The notes: a model not told the origin generated them from the letters alone. Counted from the stretch's first letter, positions 8,610 to 16,922 are shown. The stretch is DNA of 64,000 bases from Nanobdellota archaeon (GCA_021813435.1 JAKAKR010000016.1:40606-104605); one strand, 5' to 3'. Translations and numbers: made by a program.

Positions 8610-9782
8610 CTATTGTTTCTTCTTGCTCACATTTGTTCCGACAGCGTGTGTCGGGTGATGCTTGTCCTTGCGATAGATGTCGATAATGTGCTTCTTATAG
8701 GTTTCGAATGTCCCTTTTTTTATGGACTGCCGTACCTCTTCCATGAATCGTTGCATGAATCGCAGGTTATGGATTGTCGCGTAGCGCTTTCCTGCAGGCT
8801 CGTTTAATTTGAGGAGGTGACGGACATAGCTTGCAGAGAATGTCCTGCAGGTAAAACAGTCGCACCCCTTCTCTATGGGCCCTTTTTCTTTTGCGTATAT
8901 TCCCTTGATGATGTCGATCTTTCCCTGGAAAGTAAACATTGTCCCGTGGCGTGCCGCCTGCGTGGGATAGACTGAATCAAAAGTGTCGAGGCCGAGGCTC
9001 ACTGCTTCAACAATATCATCCGGACTTCCCACACCAAGGAGATGTTTTGGTTTTTTCGGATCGAGATGCGGTAGTGATGCGTTGATTGCAAGAAACATCT
9101 CTGCGCGGGTTTCGCCGATTGCAACACCGCCGATGGCGTTGCCGTCAAAATCCATCTCACGCACCCACTGCGCAGATTTCTCGCGCAGATCCTTTTCATA
9201 CCCGCCCTGGACTATCCCGTAGAGGAATTGGTCTTTTTTGGTGTGGTATTTTTTTGAGAGCGCGCCCCAGCGCATGGCATTTTCAAGCGATTTTTCGTAT
9301 TGCGCGCGTGTCGCATTGTATGGTGCAACATCATCGAGCGCCATGACGCAGTCTGCATCAAGTTTCTGCTCTATCTCCATGATTTTTTCCGGTGTCAGAA
9401 GGAATCGTTTGCCGTCAAACGGGCTCTTGAAATGGATCCCTTTCTTTGAGGTTGTCTCAAGAAAGCTCTCGCGCAGCATCTGGAATGCCCCGCAGTCAAG
9501 AAATATCGGCTTATGATAGTTCATGAAATGATGGACCCCATCAAACGCTTCGATAACATCAAGCCCGGGACGGATGGAAAGTATCAAGGCATTGGCGATG
9601 AGCCCGTCAGTTGTTTCTGCATAATCATCTGGTCCAATGCATTTTCCAACGCCTTTTGTCGCAACTGCCATGAAATAAGGGGTCTCTGCAGTGCCATGCT
9701 TTGTTCTGAGCAGGCCGATGCGCGCGGCAGAGTGCGTATCCTGATGCGTGATCGTAAATGCGATGTGCGCTGATTTTGGCAT
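8610..9782 (-). CDS. tgt: tRNA-guanine transglycosylase, bacterial (queuine-type) sequence class
   Basis: Exchanges guanine in tRNA for a 7-deazaguanine base. The 390 residues form the catalytic barrel only, with no PUA-type C-terminal domains as in archaeal arcTGT. Visible residues: D96 in LDCGAFQ, GIVQGG at 189-194, AIGGVAIGE at 217-224, nucleophile D269 in TFDSVYPTQAARHG, and zinc ligands C307, C309, C312 and H338 (CDCFTC, TIHNL). These strings match bacterial/eukaryotic queuine enzymes rather than arcTGT, which has for example TIQGS. A TATA-like ctttttaaac lies about 26 bases before the ATG. It diverges from the helicase gene. Confidence 0.93.
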   Translation of the reverse strand: MPKSAHIAFTITHQDTHSAARIGLLRTKHGTAETPYFMAVATKGVGKCIGPDDYAETTDGLIANALILSIRPGLDVIEAFDGVHHFMNYHKPIFLDCGAFQMLRESFLETTSKKGIHFKSPFDGKRFLLTPEKIMEIEQKLDADCVMALDDVAPYNATRAQYEKSLENAMRWGALSKKYHTKKDQFLYGIVQGGYEKDLREKSAQWVREMDFDGNAIGGVAIGETRAEMFLAINASLPHLDPKKPKHLLGVGSPDDIVEAVSLGLDTFDSVYPTQAARHGTMFTFQGKIDIIKGIYAKEKGPIEKGCDCFTCRTFSASYVRHLLKLNEPAGKRYATIHNLRFMQRFMEEVRQSIKKGTFETYKKHIIDIYRKDKHHPTHAVGTNVSKKKQ

Positions 9783-9870
9783 GAAAGATGGAGGGACAGA
9801 TTGTTTAAAAAGTTGAGGATTTTAATTCGATGTAATCCTAAAATAACAATCATTAAAAATAACCACACTG

Positions 9871-11922
9871 ATGAGTATAGTAATGGTTGAAAAACGTCAG
9901 TTAAAAATTGCGGATAAGAAGCATGCAGAGATCATTGAAAAACTTCCTGACGAGCTCAAGAGCGGAGAGGAGATTGTCTTTCACGGATTCACCCTTGACC
10001 GTTTCCAGATAGAGGCAATCCACAGCATTGAATCGAATCATTCAGTCGTCGTCTCTGCAGCGACAGGGACAGGCAAGACCCTGATCGCAGATTATGTGAT
10101 CGATAAATATCTCAAGCAAGGCAAGCACATCATTTATACCGCGCCTATCAAGGCATTATCAAACCAGAAATATCGCGACTTCAAATCGCAGTACGGGGAA
10201 GAGTGCGTCGGGATACTTACTGGTGATGTGACCATCAATCCTGAAGCTCCGCTCAAGATCATGACGACTGAGATCTACCGCAATATGCTGCTTGCAAAAG
10301 ATGATGTCCTTGAAAACTTATCCTACGTTATCTTTGACGAAATCCATTACTTAGGGGACTTGGAGCGCGGCACAGTATGGGAAGAATCTGTCATTTTCAG
10401 CCGTGAAACCACACGGTTCCTATGTCTTTCTGCAACCATCCCGAACGCCAAGCAATTTGCGAATTGGATCGCATACATCAAAAAACATGCAGTTGATGTA
10501 GTGACTGAAAAGAGGCGTGCAGTGCCGCTCGCACATGAATTCTATGATGATGAGAAAGGATTTGCAACACTTGAAGAGATCGAGAAATGGAAAAAACTCG
10601 ATAGTTATCCGAAATATCATCAGGCATTCCGGCAGCGCAAGAAACAATTCGAGGAGATGCAGCGCAGAAAAAGACTCAATTTCTTCAACATCCTTGAGGA
10701 CTTGGAGCGCGAGGAAAAGCTTCCTGCAATCTATTTCTGCTTCTCGCGGCAATTGACACAAAAAAAAGCAGAGGCACTGCAATACAAGAAAAATTATCTC
10801 ACGACTGCAGAGAGCACGACAGTTTCGCGTCTTGTACGCGAAAAATTTGAGAAGGCAGACCCTTCTGTCATGACGCTCAAGACCACGCGACTTCTCCGTG
10901 AATGCCTTTCCAAGGGCATTGGATTCCATCATGCAGGGATTCTTCCTACACTCAAAGAAATTGTCGAGGAATTGTTTGCAATGGGACTGGTGAAGGTCCT
11001 GTTTGCGACAGAGACATTTGCAGTCGGGATCAATATGCCGGCAAAGACAGTCTGTTTTGACTCGCTTGAAAAATTTGACGGCATAAATTTTCGCTACCTG
11101 TACAGCAAGGAATACTTCCAGATCGCGGGGCGCGCTGGGCGACGCGGGATTGACAAGCAGGGATTTGTCGTCACGCGCATCGAGCGGGAATTTGCCGACC
11201 TGAAAAAAATCCGGCAGATCACTGCGGCAGACACTGAACCATTGCAATCGCAATTCCAGCTCTCCTATAATACTGTCCTCAATCTCCTGCATGCGCATAC
11301 TCCTGAAGAGCAGACGATCATTCTTGAAAGCTCATTTTATTCCTATCAGAAAGAGGGTAAAGGCGGCGCGCAACAGATCATCAACTCATTCAACAAGAAA
11401 AAAAAGAAGCTCTATGACGCAGAGTATATCACCAAAGGACCGCACGGCGATAAACTGACAGCAAAAGGACATTTTGGGCTGCGCATCTATACCGAAGAAC
11501 TCCTGGTCTCTGAGGTATTCTGCACTGCGCTCACCCCACAACTCATCCCGTTCGAGATATTGCTCATTGCAGGAACCATCGTGTATGAGGAACGCAAGAA
11601 TACTGCGTTCAAAGAAGGGAGCCGCAATGCTGCAAAAGCAGTATTCAAGAAGATGCAGGAATATTCATATGTCCGGCAATATTTTCAGGAACGAAAACTC
11701 CATGTGCTCGAGCCGTTCCTGCATGCATGGTATGACGGTGCAGCATTCATTGACCTGATGAAATATACGAACATGCCTGAGGGGGATATTGTCCGGTTCA
11801 TCCGGCAGATCCTTGACCTCCTGCAGCAGATCCTGCATGCAACGACAGATGACAACCTCAAGGATAAGATCAGATTCATCGAGAAGAAGATCGATCGCGA
11901 CGTGATTGCAGTGAGATTCTAA
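9871..11922 (+). CDS. Ski2/Mtr4-like DExH superfamily 2 helicase
   Basis: 683 residues. Motif I SAATGTGKT is at 62-70, motif Ia APIKALSNQK at 91-100, motif II DEIH at 156-159, motif III LSATIPN near 180-190, and motif VI QIAGRAGRRG near 410. A long charged insertion (EKWKK...RQRKKQFEEMQ) separates the two RecA domains, as in Ski2-like RNA helicases. A helical C-terminal region resembles the DSHCT domain. An RNA-decay role with the archaeal exosome is inferred from family, not context. The start is uncertain between ATG 9871 and ATG 9883. Confidence 0.88.
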   Translation: MSIVMVEKRQLKIADKKHAEIIEKLPDELKSGEEIVFHGFTLDRFQIEAIHSIESNHSVVVSAATGTGKTLIADYVIDKYLKQGKHIIYTAPIKALSNQKYRDFKSQYGEECVGILTGDVTINPEAPLKIMTTEIYRNMLLAKDDVLENLSYVIFDEIHYLGDLERGTVWEESVIFSRETTRFLCLSATIPNAKQFANWIAYIKKHAVDVVTEKRRAVPLAHEFYDDEKGFATLEEIEKWKKLDSYPKYHQAFRQRKKQFEEMQRRKRLNFFNILEDLEREEKLPAIYFCFSRQLTQKKAEALQYKKNYLTTAESTTVSRLVREKFEKADPSVMTLKTTRLLRECLSKGIGFHHAGILPTLKEIVEELFAMGLVKVLFATETFAVGINMPAKTVCFDSLEKFDGINFRYLYSKEYFQIAGRAGRRGIDKQGFVVTRIEREFADLKKIRQITAADTEPLQSQFQLSYNTVLNLLHAHTPEEQTIILESSFYSYQKEGKGGAQQIINSFNKKKKKLYDAEYITKGPHGDKLTAKGHFGLRIYTEELLVSEVFCTALTPQLIPFEILLIAGTIVYEERKNTAFKEGSRNAAKAVFKKMQEYSYVRQYFQERKLHVLEPFLHAWYDGAAFIDLMKYTNMPEGDIVRFIRQILDLLQQILHATTDDNLKDKIRFIEKKIDRDVIAVRF

Positions 11923-11940
11923 GTCAGAAAGAGAGAAGGA

Positions 11941-12657
11941 TCAGTTCTGTTTCCATAATTCCTTGAACTGGTTGCGATACGCCTCAGCGATATCCGCATC
12001 AAGAATCCGCACAGTCTTCACATGCTTTTGCCAGTTGATGATGAGCGTCGTGTTGCCGCAAACCATGGTCGAGACTGTTGAATTGCGATGATAGGGTCCT
12101 TGTTTTGCATAGGTGTATTTTAGTTTCTTCAGAAAAGCGATGCGCTCACGTGCATCATAATCATAGATGTGATACATCGCAACGCGCTTTTTGATGCGCT
12201 CTTTATGGAAGTCAGTGATGTGCGCCTGGACAATCTTTGGGACATAGGCCGGGATGTCGAATACATAAATCGGCGTATTCTGTTTGAGGATTTCGTACAT
12301 GAGATTCATGAATGCATTCACGCCCTGGAATACGCTGATCTCTTCCAGATCCTCCTGAAAGCTGCGCGCCATCAGCGGGATGATGGATTGCATGCGCTCT
12401 TTTTTCTGATCGAGAATCGAGATGAATTCTTCCGGAGGGACTGCTGTGAGTTTCTGTTTTCCGTTAATGACGACCTTGATGACGAGGTTTTTCTGGATGA
12501 GTGATTCTATAGCCTGGTAGGTGTTTGCCTTGTAGAGTCCTGACTCTTTTGATATCCGGTAGGCAGTCGACGATCCCTGCCGGAGCAGGGTCAGATAGAT
12601 TGTTGCTTCTGTTTTGGTAAGCCCGAACTCTTCGAGAACCAATTGAATATCTTGCAT
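11941..12657 (-). CDS. TrmB-family transcriptional regulator
   Basis: 238 residues. The N-terminal winged helix (about 1-70) has the TrmB start pattern LTKTEATIYLTLLRQG and GLYKANTYQAIESL. A coiled linker at about 85-110 leads to a C-terminal regulatory half that probably senses a ligand. The gene ends 18 bases from the helicase stop, convergent. A perfect 8-bp-arm palindrome lies between its TATA and its predicted RNA start, so autoregulation is likely, possibly together with the divergent gene at 12768. Ligand unknown. Confidence 0.88.
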   Translation of the reverse strand: MQDIQLVLEEFGLTKTEATIYLTLLRQGSSTAYRISKESGLYKANTYQAIESLIQKNLVIKVVINGKQKLTAVPPEEFISILDQKKERMQSIIPLMARSFQEDLEEISVFQGVNAFMNLMYEILKQNTPIYVFDIPAYVPKIVQAHITDFHKERIKKRVAMYHIYDYDARERIAFLKKLKYTYAKQGPYHRNSTVSTMVCGNTTLIINWQKHVKTVRILDADIAEAYRNQFKELWKQN

Positions 12658-12664
12658 GAAAGGG

Positions 12665-12714
12665 TAGTAGTAAGTACTACTATTTAAATTTATATACTCA
12701 AAAGGATACTACTA
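12665..12714. promoter_or_regulatory. Operator with TACTACTA half-sites in a divergent promoter
   Basis: TAGTAGTA (12665-12672), AG, TACTACTA (12675-12682) form a palindrome. A further TACTACTA half-site lies at 12707-12714, 32 bases on. The minus-strand TATA of the TrmB gene (about 12688-12696) lies between them. This is the arrangement expected for TrmB autorepression with joint control of the rightward gene at 12768. Confidence 0.65.
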
Positions 12715-12767
12715 AGAGATAGTTAATAAAAAATCAATAAAAATAACTCACAAAAGAGGTGTTAACC

Positions 12768-13178
12768 ATGAACATAACAAAAGGATTAAAAAAACAGATT
12801 TATCATTCCGAGACATCATACCCTGACTACGAGAAAACCCTTGCACTATTGGAAGAAGCAGAACAGCAGGGGGCGATCGTCGATTCAGGCAGCATACAAT
12901 TCGGACACATGCGCAAAGAACAAAAATTGCGACAGCAAGAGCATAATCTGCATGAGCTTATTGAGGATATGGGATTATACATAAAACCAGGGATTCATCA
13001 ACCCGGAGAACAATACAAGCCATACATCATCACATTTGAAGCAACGCACACGGTTATTGATGCGAAAAGATCAATAGAACATTATGTAGACATAAAAACA
13101 ACATGCTTTGGCGGCAACGGGGAATCAAAAGGCACCCTCAATGACAAAATCAACATCGCATATCATATCGCGCGATAA
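12768..13178 (+). CDS. Hypothetical protein, probable target of the adjacent TrmB regulator
   Basis: 136 residues from ATG 12768. GAGGTG at 12756-12761 gives a six-base spacer, so this start is preferred over the in-frame GTG at 12759. No family recognised. The sequence is soluble, with a helical N-terminal half (YEKTLALLEEAEQQG) and a C-terminal half containing strand-like YIITFEATHTVI and VDIKTTCFGGNG. One conserved-looking element is the glycine-rich FGGNGESKG. No membrane segment or signal peptide. It is divergent from the TrmB gene with a shared operator. Confidence 0.75.
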   Translation: MNITKGLKKQIYHSETSYPDYEKTLALLEEAEQQGAIVDSGSIQFGHMRKEQKLRQQEHNLHELIEDMGLYIKPGIHQPGEQYKPYIITFEATHTVIDAKRSIEHYVDIKTTCFGGNGESKGTLNDKINIAYHIAR

Positions 13179-13207
13179 ACCAAAAATAGTTGCAGACAAA
13201 AGTTTCT

Positions 13208-13333
13208 TATAATTTAGCGTCCTAAGGCGAGCGCATATCGGACAATGTTAGAACATTGTCAGAGGGTTGGCTCCTTCGGAGATGACAATACTCCGTTTAC
13301 ACTTCGATTAGAGCGAGAAGACGCTAAATTATA
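13208..13333. repeat. Structured palindromic element, possible relative of the 112-bp family (copy B)
   Basis: A 126-bp element with a perfect 14-bp outer inverted repeat, TATAATTTAGCGTC (13208-13221) with GACGCTAAATTATA (13320-13333). Inside are a hairpin GACAATGT-TAGA-ACATTGTC (13241-13260) and a small stem CTCC-TTC-GGAG (13271-13281). It lacks the invariant 15-base loop. The ends (TTAGCG..C then GCGAGC; TTTACA..TTC then GCGAG) resemble copy A read on the minus strand. It lies between a hypothetical gene and the DUF2892 gene. Confidence 0.6.
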
Positions 13334-13407
13334 GCGTATTCATGTCCGCAACTAAAAAACAGCTAAATTTATAAACAGTTTTTACCGTAGAGTGATTGGT
13401 GATGCCT

Positions 13408-13650
13408 ATGAATAGCAATATTGGCCTTGCAGATCGATTGATTCGATTGATTCTTACTATTGTCTTTGTCGTGTTCGGATTTATCTATGGATGGGGATGG
13501 TTCATCCCTGCAGCATTGCTCCTGATTACTGCAATAACCGGATGGTGCTGTCTTTATACACTCTTCGGATGGAACACTTGCAGTACGAGTGCAAAGACGA
13601 CCGCAAAAAGTGCTGCACCAAAGAAGACGGCAAAGAAAAGAAAGAAGTAA
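13408..13650 (+). CDS. Small DUF2892-type membrane protein
   Basis: About 80 residues from ATG 13408. The N-terminal NSNIGLADRLIRLI segment precedes two hydrophobic helices (about 10-28 and 30-50), then a short loop with cysteines (GWCC, NTC) and a lysine-rich tail. This matches the DUF2892 (YgaP transmembrane) pattern of NxGxxDRxIR plus two helices. GGTGAT lies five bases before the ATG. A TATA-like aaatttataaac at about 13366-13377 would start RNA near 13397. Function unknown; the lysine-rich tail is cytosolic by the positive-inside rule. Confidence 0.85.
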   Translation: MNSNIGLADRLIRLILTIVFVVFGFIYGWGWFIPAALLLITAITGWCCLYTLFGWNTCSTSAKTTAKSAAPKKTAKKRKK

Positions 13651-13658
13651 GCAGTACT

Positions 13659-13690
13659 ATTTTATTTTTTATATTTTTATTATTCTCATA
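13659..13690 (+). terminator. T-rich stretch between convergent genes
   Basis: Runs of T after the DUF2892 stop, with no stable hairpin seen. Archaeal termination often uses oligo-T alone, so this is a plausible terminator for the rightward gene. Low certainty. Confidence 0.35.
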
Positions 13691-14194
13691 TTAATTGAGT
13701 ATTCGCATTATCCTGCCATACTCCAGCGATTCTTGAGGTGTAATGGCATTGAATGATTGAGGATTACGATACTGATATTTCTGCGTCTGCTGCGCAGTCA
13801 CCAGTGAAGCATTCAATGCATCTTGCATTACCTGATGATACGAAGCACTCTGGATGGCAATGCGCATATTCAGATCACGAGCGTGTTGTTCAAATACTCT
13901 CCCTTCAGCAGTATGGATTCGCGCACGTGTAAAAAGCGAGCTGCGAAACGTAGAGGAAAGCGTTGCAAAGTTTTCATGGAGAGAAAGATAGGTCTCAAGA
14001 CCTTGCGTATAATGCGCATTCGCGCGCTCAATCGCATGGTCGCGCTGCGCGATCATTTTGGCAATATAAGGGATCTTAGGAACATTTCGCGCAATAGAAT
14101 AATTTGTCTTGACAAGATAAATTTTTGAGCAGATGCTATTTTGTAGTTTAATCTCTTGCTTGATGTCATCAATTGAGAACGCAGTATTGTCCAT
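13691..14194 (-). CDS. Hypothetical helical protein
   Basis: 167 residues from the ATG at 14194. The frame extends to 14212, but a TATA-like tttttaaatac at about 14214-14224 is about 26 bases from 14194, which suggests a leaderless start there. Mostly alpha-helical, polar and rich in Gln, Arg and His, with no membrane helix and no recognised domain. Segments such as IAKMIAQRDHAIERANAHYTQ look like long amphipathic helices. It stands alone between convergent and co-directed genes. Function unknown. Confidence 0.65.
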   Translation of the reverse strand: MDNTAFSIDDIKQEIKLQNSICSKIYLVKTNYSIARNVPKIPYIAKMIAQRDHAIERANAHYTQGLETYLSLHENFATLSSTFRSSLFTRARIHTAEGRVFEQHARDLNMRIAIQSASYHQVMQDALNASLVTAQQTQKYQYRNPQSFNAITPQESLEYGRIMRILN

Positions 14195-14274
14195 ACCTAC
14201 ACTGAACATCACGTATTTAAAAAGTTTACTGTTATTATTGTAAAGTGACTACAAATCAAGGCATATTGGTGATA

Positions 14275-14727
14275 TCACGCAGTCTCATGGATGACAATAA
14301 GCGATTGTGTCCTATCAATCCCATCAATCATCTGGATCTTTGTCAGGAGCGCCTTGTCATACTCAGTGACATCGCGGACGCGGACCACAGCAACAATATC
14401 TGTTCCGCCAGAGACCACGTCTGCGCGTTCCACAAAATACTGCTTACGCAAATCAGCCACGATATCATATTGCGATTTATGCTTTGATTTGAGGTATTTG
14501 AGATTGACTGAGATCAGAACATAGACGAGTAATCCGCGATCGAGTGCGGCATAGTCAGGCTCAATCGTATAGCGCCTTATGATGCCTTCTTTGCGCAGCT
14601 TCTGTAAACGGTGATGAATGGTAGTTACTGGAAGGAGTGTCTTTTTGGCGATCTGACGCGTCGTAAACTCTGCGTGGTCCTTGAGTACTGCAAGAATCTG
14701 CTTATCTTTTTCATCAATTGTGCTCAT
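14275..14727 (-). CDS. Lrp/AsnC-family transcriptional regulator
   Basis: 150 residues. The N-terminal winged helix starts MSTIDEKDKQILAVLKDHAEF, with a recognition region TTIHHRLQKLRKEGIIRRY. The C-terminal RAM ligand domain ends in VVSGGTDIVAVVRVRD. An in-frame TTG at 14745 would give a longer protein, but the ATG at 14727 is 25 bases from a TATA (about 14747-14757) and is preferred. The promoter holds a GAACA-TT-TGTTC palindrome. The gene diverges from the tRNA-Asn/asnB/AsnRS block, so control by asparagine is an attractive inference. Confidence 0.9.
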   Translation of the reverse strand: MSTIDEKDKQILAVLKDHAEFTTRQIAKKTLLPVTTIHHRLQKLRKEGIIRRYTIEPDYAALDRGLLVYVLISVNLKYLKSKHKSQYDIVADLRKQYFVERADVVSGGTDIVAVVRVRDVTEYDKALLTKIQMIDGIDRTQSLIVIHETA

Positions 14728-14731
14728 AATG

Positions 14732-14743
14732 GAACATTTGTTC
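14732..14743. promoter_or_regulatory. Palindrome in the AsnC-type gene promoter
   Basis: GAACA-TT-TGTTC lies between the minus-strand TATA and the start codon of the Lrp/AsnC gene, where a bound autoregulator would block transcription. Confidence 0.5.
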
Positions 14744-14794
14744 AATTATATATATAAAATTAGCGATTTTGTGCATTTTTTTAGCGAAATATTG

Positions 14795-14816
14795 GGCATA
14801 GATATATAAACATGCC
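14795..14816 (+). promoter_or_regulatory. TATA box flanked by an inverted repeat (asparagine block promoter)
   Basis: gatatataaa (14801-14810) is a strong TATA, framed by GGCAT (14795-14799) and ATGCC (14812-14816). RNA would start near 14832. A protein bound to GGCAT/ATGCC would cover the TATA, so this is a candidate operator for the divergent AsnC-type regulator. Confidence 0.55.
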
Positions 14817-14848
14817 AAACATATCTAAAGATATCGAGGATTGATCGT

Positions 14849-14905
14849 ATGACTTCAATGGTAACATTACCTGGTTTACGGAATCATAGTACAAGATCAT
14901 TCTAG
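14849..14905 (+). CDS. 18-codon candidate leader ORF before tRNA-Asn and asnB
   Basis: ATG at 14849, stop TAG at 14903-14905, encoding an 18-residue peptide starting MTSMVTLPGLRNH. GAGGA at 14836-14840 gives an eight-base spacer, and the TATA at 14801-14810 predicts an RNA start just upstream, so it would be the first reading frame on the transcript. It contains a single Asn codon (AAT). No homologue is recalled. It could be a real small protein, a regulatory leader peptide, or a chance frame in a 5' leader. Confidence 0.4.
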   Translation: MTSMVTLPGLRNHSTRSF

Positions 14906-14970
14906 ATTCAGGGTTCCTGACCATTATTCTTCTCCCCGTATTCATCGACTAGGTTCACGTATATTCTTTT

Positions 14971-15064
14971 GGCTTCGTAGCTCAGCGGTTAGAGCGTCCG
15001 ACTGTTATAGATCAGATGATACACAGTCATCGGAAGGTCGAGGGTTCAAATCCCTCCGAAGCCG
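14971..15064 (+). tRNA. tRNA-Asn(GUU) with a 21-base intron
   Basis: The acceptor stem GGCTTCG pairs with CGAAGCC (15057-15063), with G as discriminator. The D-arm, T-arm (GAGGG TTCAAAT CCCTC) and anticodon stem TCCGA/TCGGA are intact. The loop reads CTGTTA, giving anticodon GUU at 34-36. The intron is 15008-15028, between positions 37 and 38. CTGT (15002-15005) pairs with ACAG (15023-15026), leaving 3-base bulges TA^T and TC^A, the archaeal bulge-helix-bulge splice signal. CCA is not encoded. It is followed by asnB and an AsnRS-like gene. Confidence 0.96.
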
Positions 15065-15197
15065 CTGCATTCGGAGGCTCCAAACGCAGTACGGAAGTCT
15101 CCGAAGCCGTCAGGCGAGGAAACTGTACACGCAAGTGAAAAAGTCTCTGAAACTATAAGATAACGACAATATATGACAAGAAAACAAGGTGGTTACC

Positions 15198-16895
15198 GTG
15201 TGTGGAATAATTGGGATATTCGACTATAAAAAAGATGTAAAAACAGCAAAAGCGCAGGCATTAGAGATGGCAAAACTTATCCGGCATCGCGGTCCGGACT
15301 GGAGCGGGATATATAGTGATGCATATGCAGTCATTGCCCATGAACGACTCTCCATTGTCGATGTCGAGCATGGCGCGCAACCGCTTATCGATACCAAGAC
15401 TGGCAGGGTTCTTGCAGTGAACGGCGAGATCTATACACATATGCAACTGCGAAAGAAACTTAAAAAGAAACACGATTGGCAGACAAAATCTGACTGTGAA
15501 ATCATCCTCTACTTATATGACGAATTCGGAGCGCAATGCGTGGATATGCTCAGCGGGATATTCGCGTTCGTGCTGTATGATCCAAAGAAGAGAGCATACT
15601 TTGCCGCGCGGGATCATATCGGAATCATCCCCCTCTATTATGGCTATGATGCTGACGGGGCAATGTATTTTGCAAGCGAGATGAAAGCGCTTGACGCATA
15701 CTGCACCATCATCAAGGAGTTTCCGCCCGGGCATTATTATTCAAGTGAATCAAAAACGTTTGTGCGATGGTATGATCGCTCCTGGATGCATGAGGTCCCG
15801 TTGCAAAAAGCATCAAAAACAGCATTACGCAAGGCCCTTGAATCCGCAGTAACACAGCAGCTCATGTCCGATGTCCCTTATGGAGTATTGATATCTGGAG
15901 GGCTTGATTCCTCGCTCATCGCAGCAATTGCCGCAAAACATCGCAAGAAGCGCATCGAGACCGGGGAGAAAGAAGAAGCATGGTGGCCGCGGCTCCACTC
16001 ATTTTCCGTGGGACTCAAGGATTCGCCGGACATGAAGTATGCACGACTTGTCGCCAAACATATCGGAACAGTCCATCATGAGATCACCTTCACCATCGAA
16101 GAAGGGTTTGATGCCATCCGTGACGTCATTTACCACCTTGAGACATTTGACATGACAACAATCCGTGCAGCAACCCCGATGTATCTGATGGCGCGGCGCA
16201 TCAAATCAATGGGCATCAAGATGGTCCTCTCCGGCGAGGGCGCAGATGAAGTGTTCGGCGGGTACCTCTACTTCCACATGGCTCCTGATGCAAAGGAGTT
16301 CCACGAGGAAACGGTTCGGAAATTACTGGCGCTCAGCAGATATGATTGCCTGCGTGCAAACAAGGCCATGGCAGCGTGGGGTGTTGAGGCGCGCGTCCCA
16401 TTCCTTGACAAGGATTTTTTGGAATATGCAATGGCAATCGATCCTGCAGCAAAGATGTGTACAGGAAAGATCATTGAGAAAAAGATCCTACGCGATGCAT
16501 TCAAGGATGTATTGCCGACAGAAGTGCTCTGGCGCCAGAAAGAACAATTTTCAGACGGGGTAGGATATGAGTGGATCGACTATCTGAAACAATACACTGA
16601 ATCGCATGTGACTGATGCGATGATGCAGGATGCTGCAGCGCGATTCCCCCTGCAGACCCCGACATCCAAGGAGCAGTATTATTACCGGACACTATTTGAT
16701 GAATTATTCAAGGGAAAGAGTGCAGCAATGACTGTTCCCGTTGGGCCGTCCATTGCCTGCTCGACACCAACAGCATTCCGGTGGAGTAAAGAGTTCGAAA
16801 AGATGGATGATCCATCAGGCAGGGCAGTGCAGAGTGTCCATAAAAAAGGCATATCAAAACCTAAGTCCGTGGGAAAACAGGAAATTTTTAAATAA
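15198..16895 (+). CDS. asnB: Asparagine synthetase (glutamine-hydrolysing)
   Basis: Makes asparagine from aspartate, ATP and glutamine. The GTG at 15198 is chosen so that Cys2 follows Met directly, as class II amidotransferases need for the N-terminal nucleophile. AAGGTGG (15186-15192) lies five bases upstream. 565 residues. The amidotransferase half has RHRGPDWSG and VNGEIYTH; the synthetase half has the PP-loop LISGGLDSSL and VLSGEGADEVFGGY. It follows tRNA-Asn and is 27 bases before the AsnRS-like gene, both with an AAGGTGGTTA ribosome site. A tight asparagine supply-and-use unit. Confidence 0.96.
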   Translation: MCGIIGIFDYKKDVKTAKAQALEMAKLIRHRGPDWSGIYSDAYAVIAHERLSIVDVEHGAQPLIDTKTGRVLAVNGEIYTHMQLRKKLKKKHDWQTKSDCEIILYLYDEFGAQCVDMLSGIFAFVLYDPKKRAYFAARDHIGIIPLYYGYDADGAMYFASEMKALDAYCTIIKEFPPGHYYSSESKTFVRWYDRSWMHEVPLQKASKTALRKALESAVTQQLMSDVPYGVLISGGLDSSLIAAIAAKHRKKRIETGEKEEAWWPRLHSFSVGLKDSPDMKYARLVAKHIGTVHHEITFTIEEGFDAIRDVIYHLETFDMTTIRAATPMYLMARRIKSMGIKMVLSGEGADEVFGGYLYFHMAPDAKEFHEETVRKLLALSRYDCLRANKAMAAWGVEARVPFLDKDFLEYAMAIDPAAKMCTGKIIEKKILRDAFKDVLPTEVLWRQKEQFSDGVGYEWIDYLKQYTESHVTDAMMQDAAARFPLQTPTSKEQYYYRTLFDELFKGKSAAMTVPVGPSIACSTPTAFRWSKEFEKMDDPSGRAVQSVHKKGISKPKSVGKQEIFK

Positions 16896-16922
16896 GAGAA
16901 AGTTCAGCAAAAGGTGGTTATC

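Noticed and set aside
10420..11298. Long minus-strand frame inside the helicase gene
   Set aside because: Cys-rich translation with no domain; it is antisense to a complete helicase.
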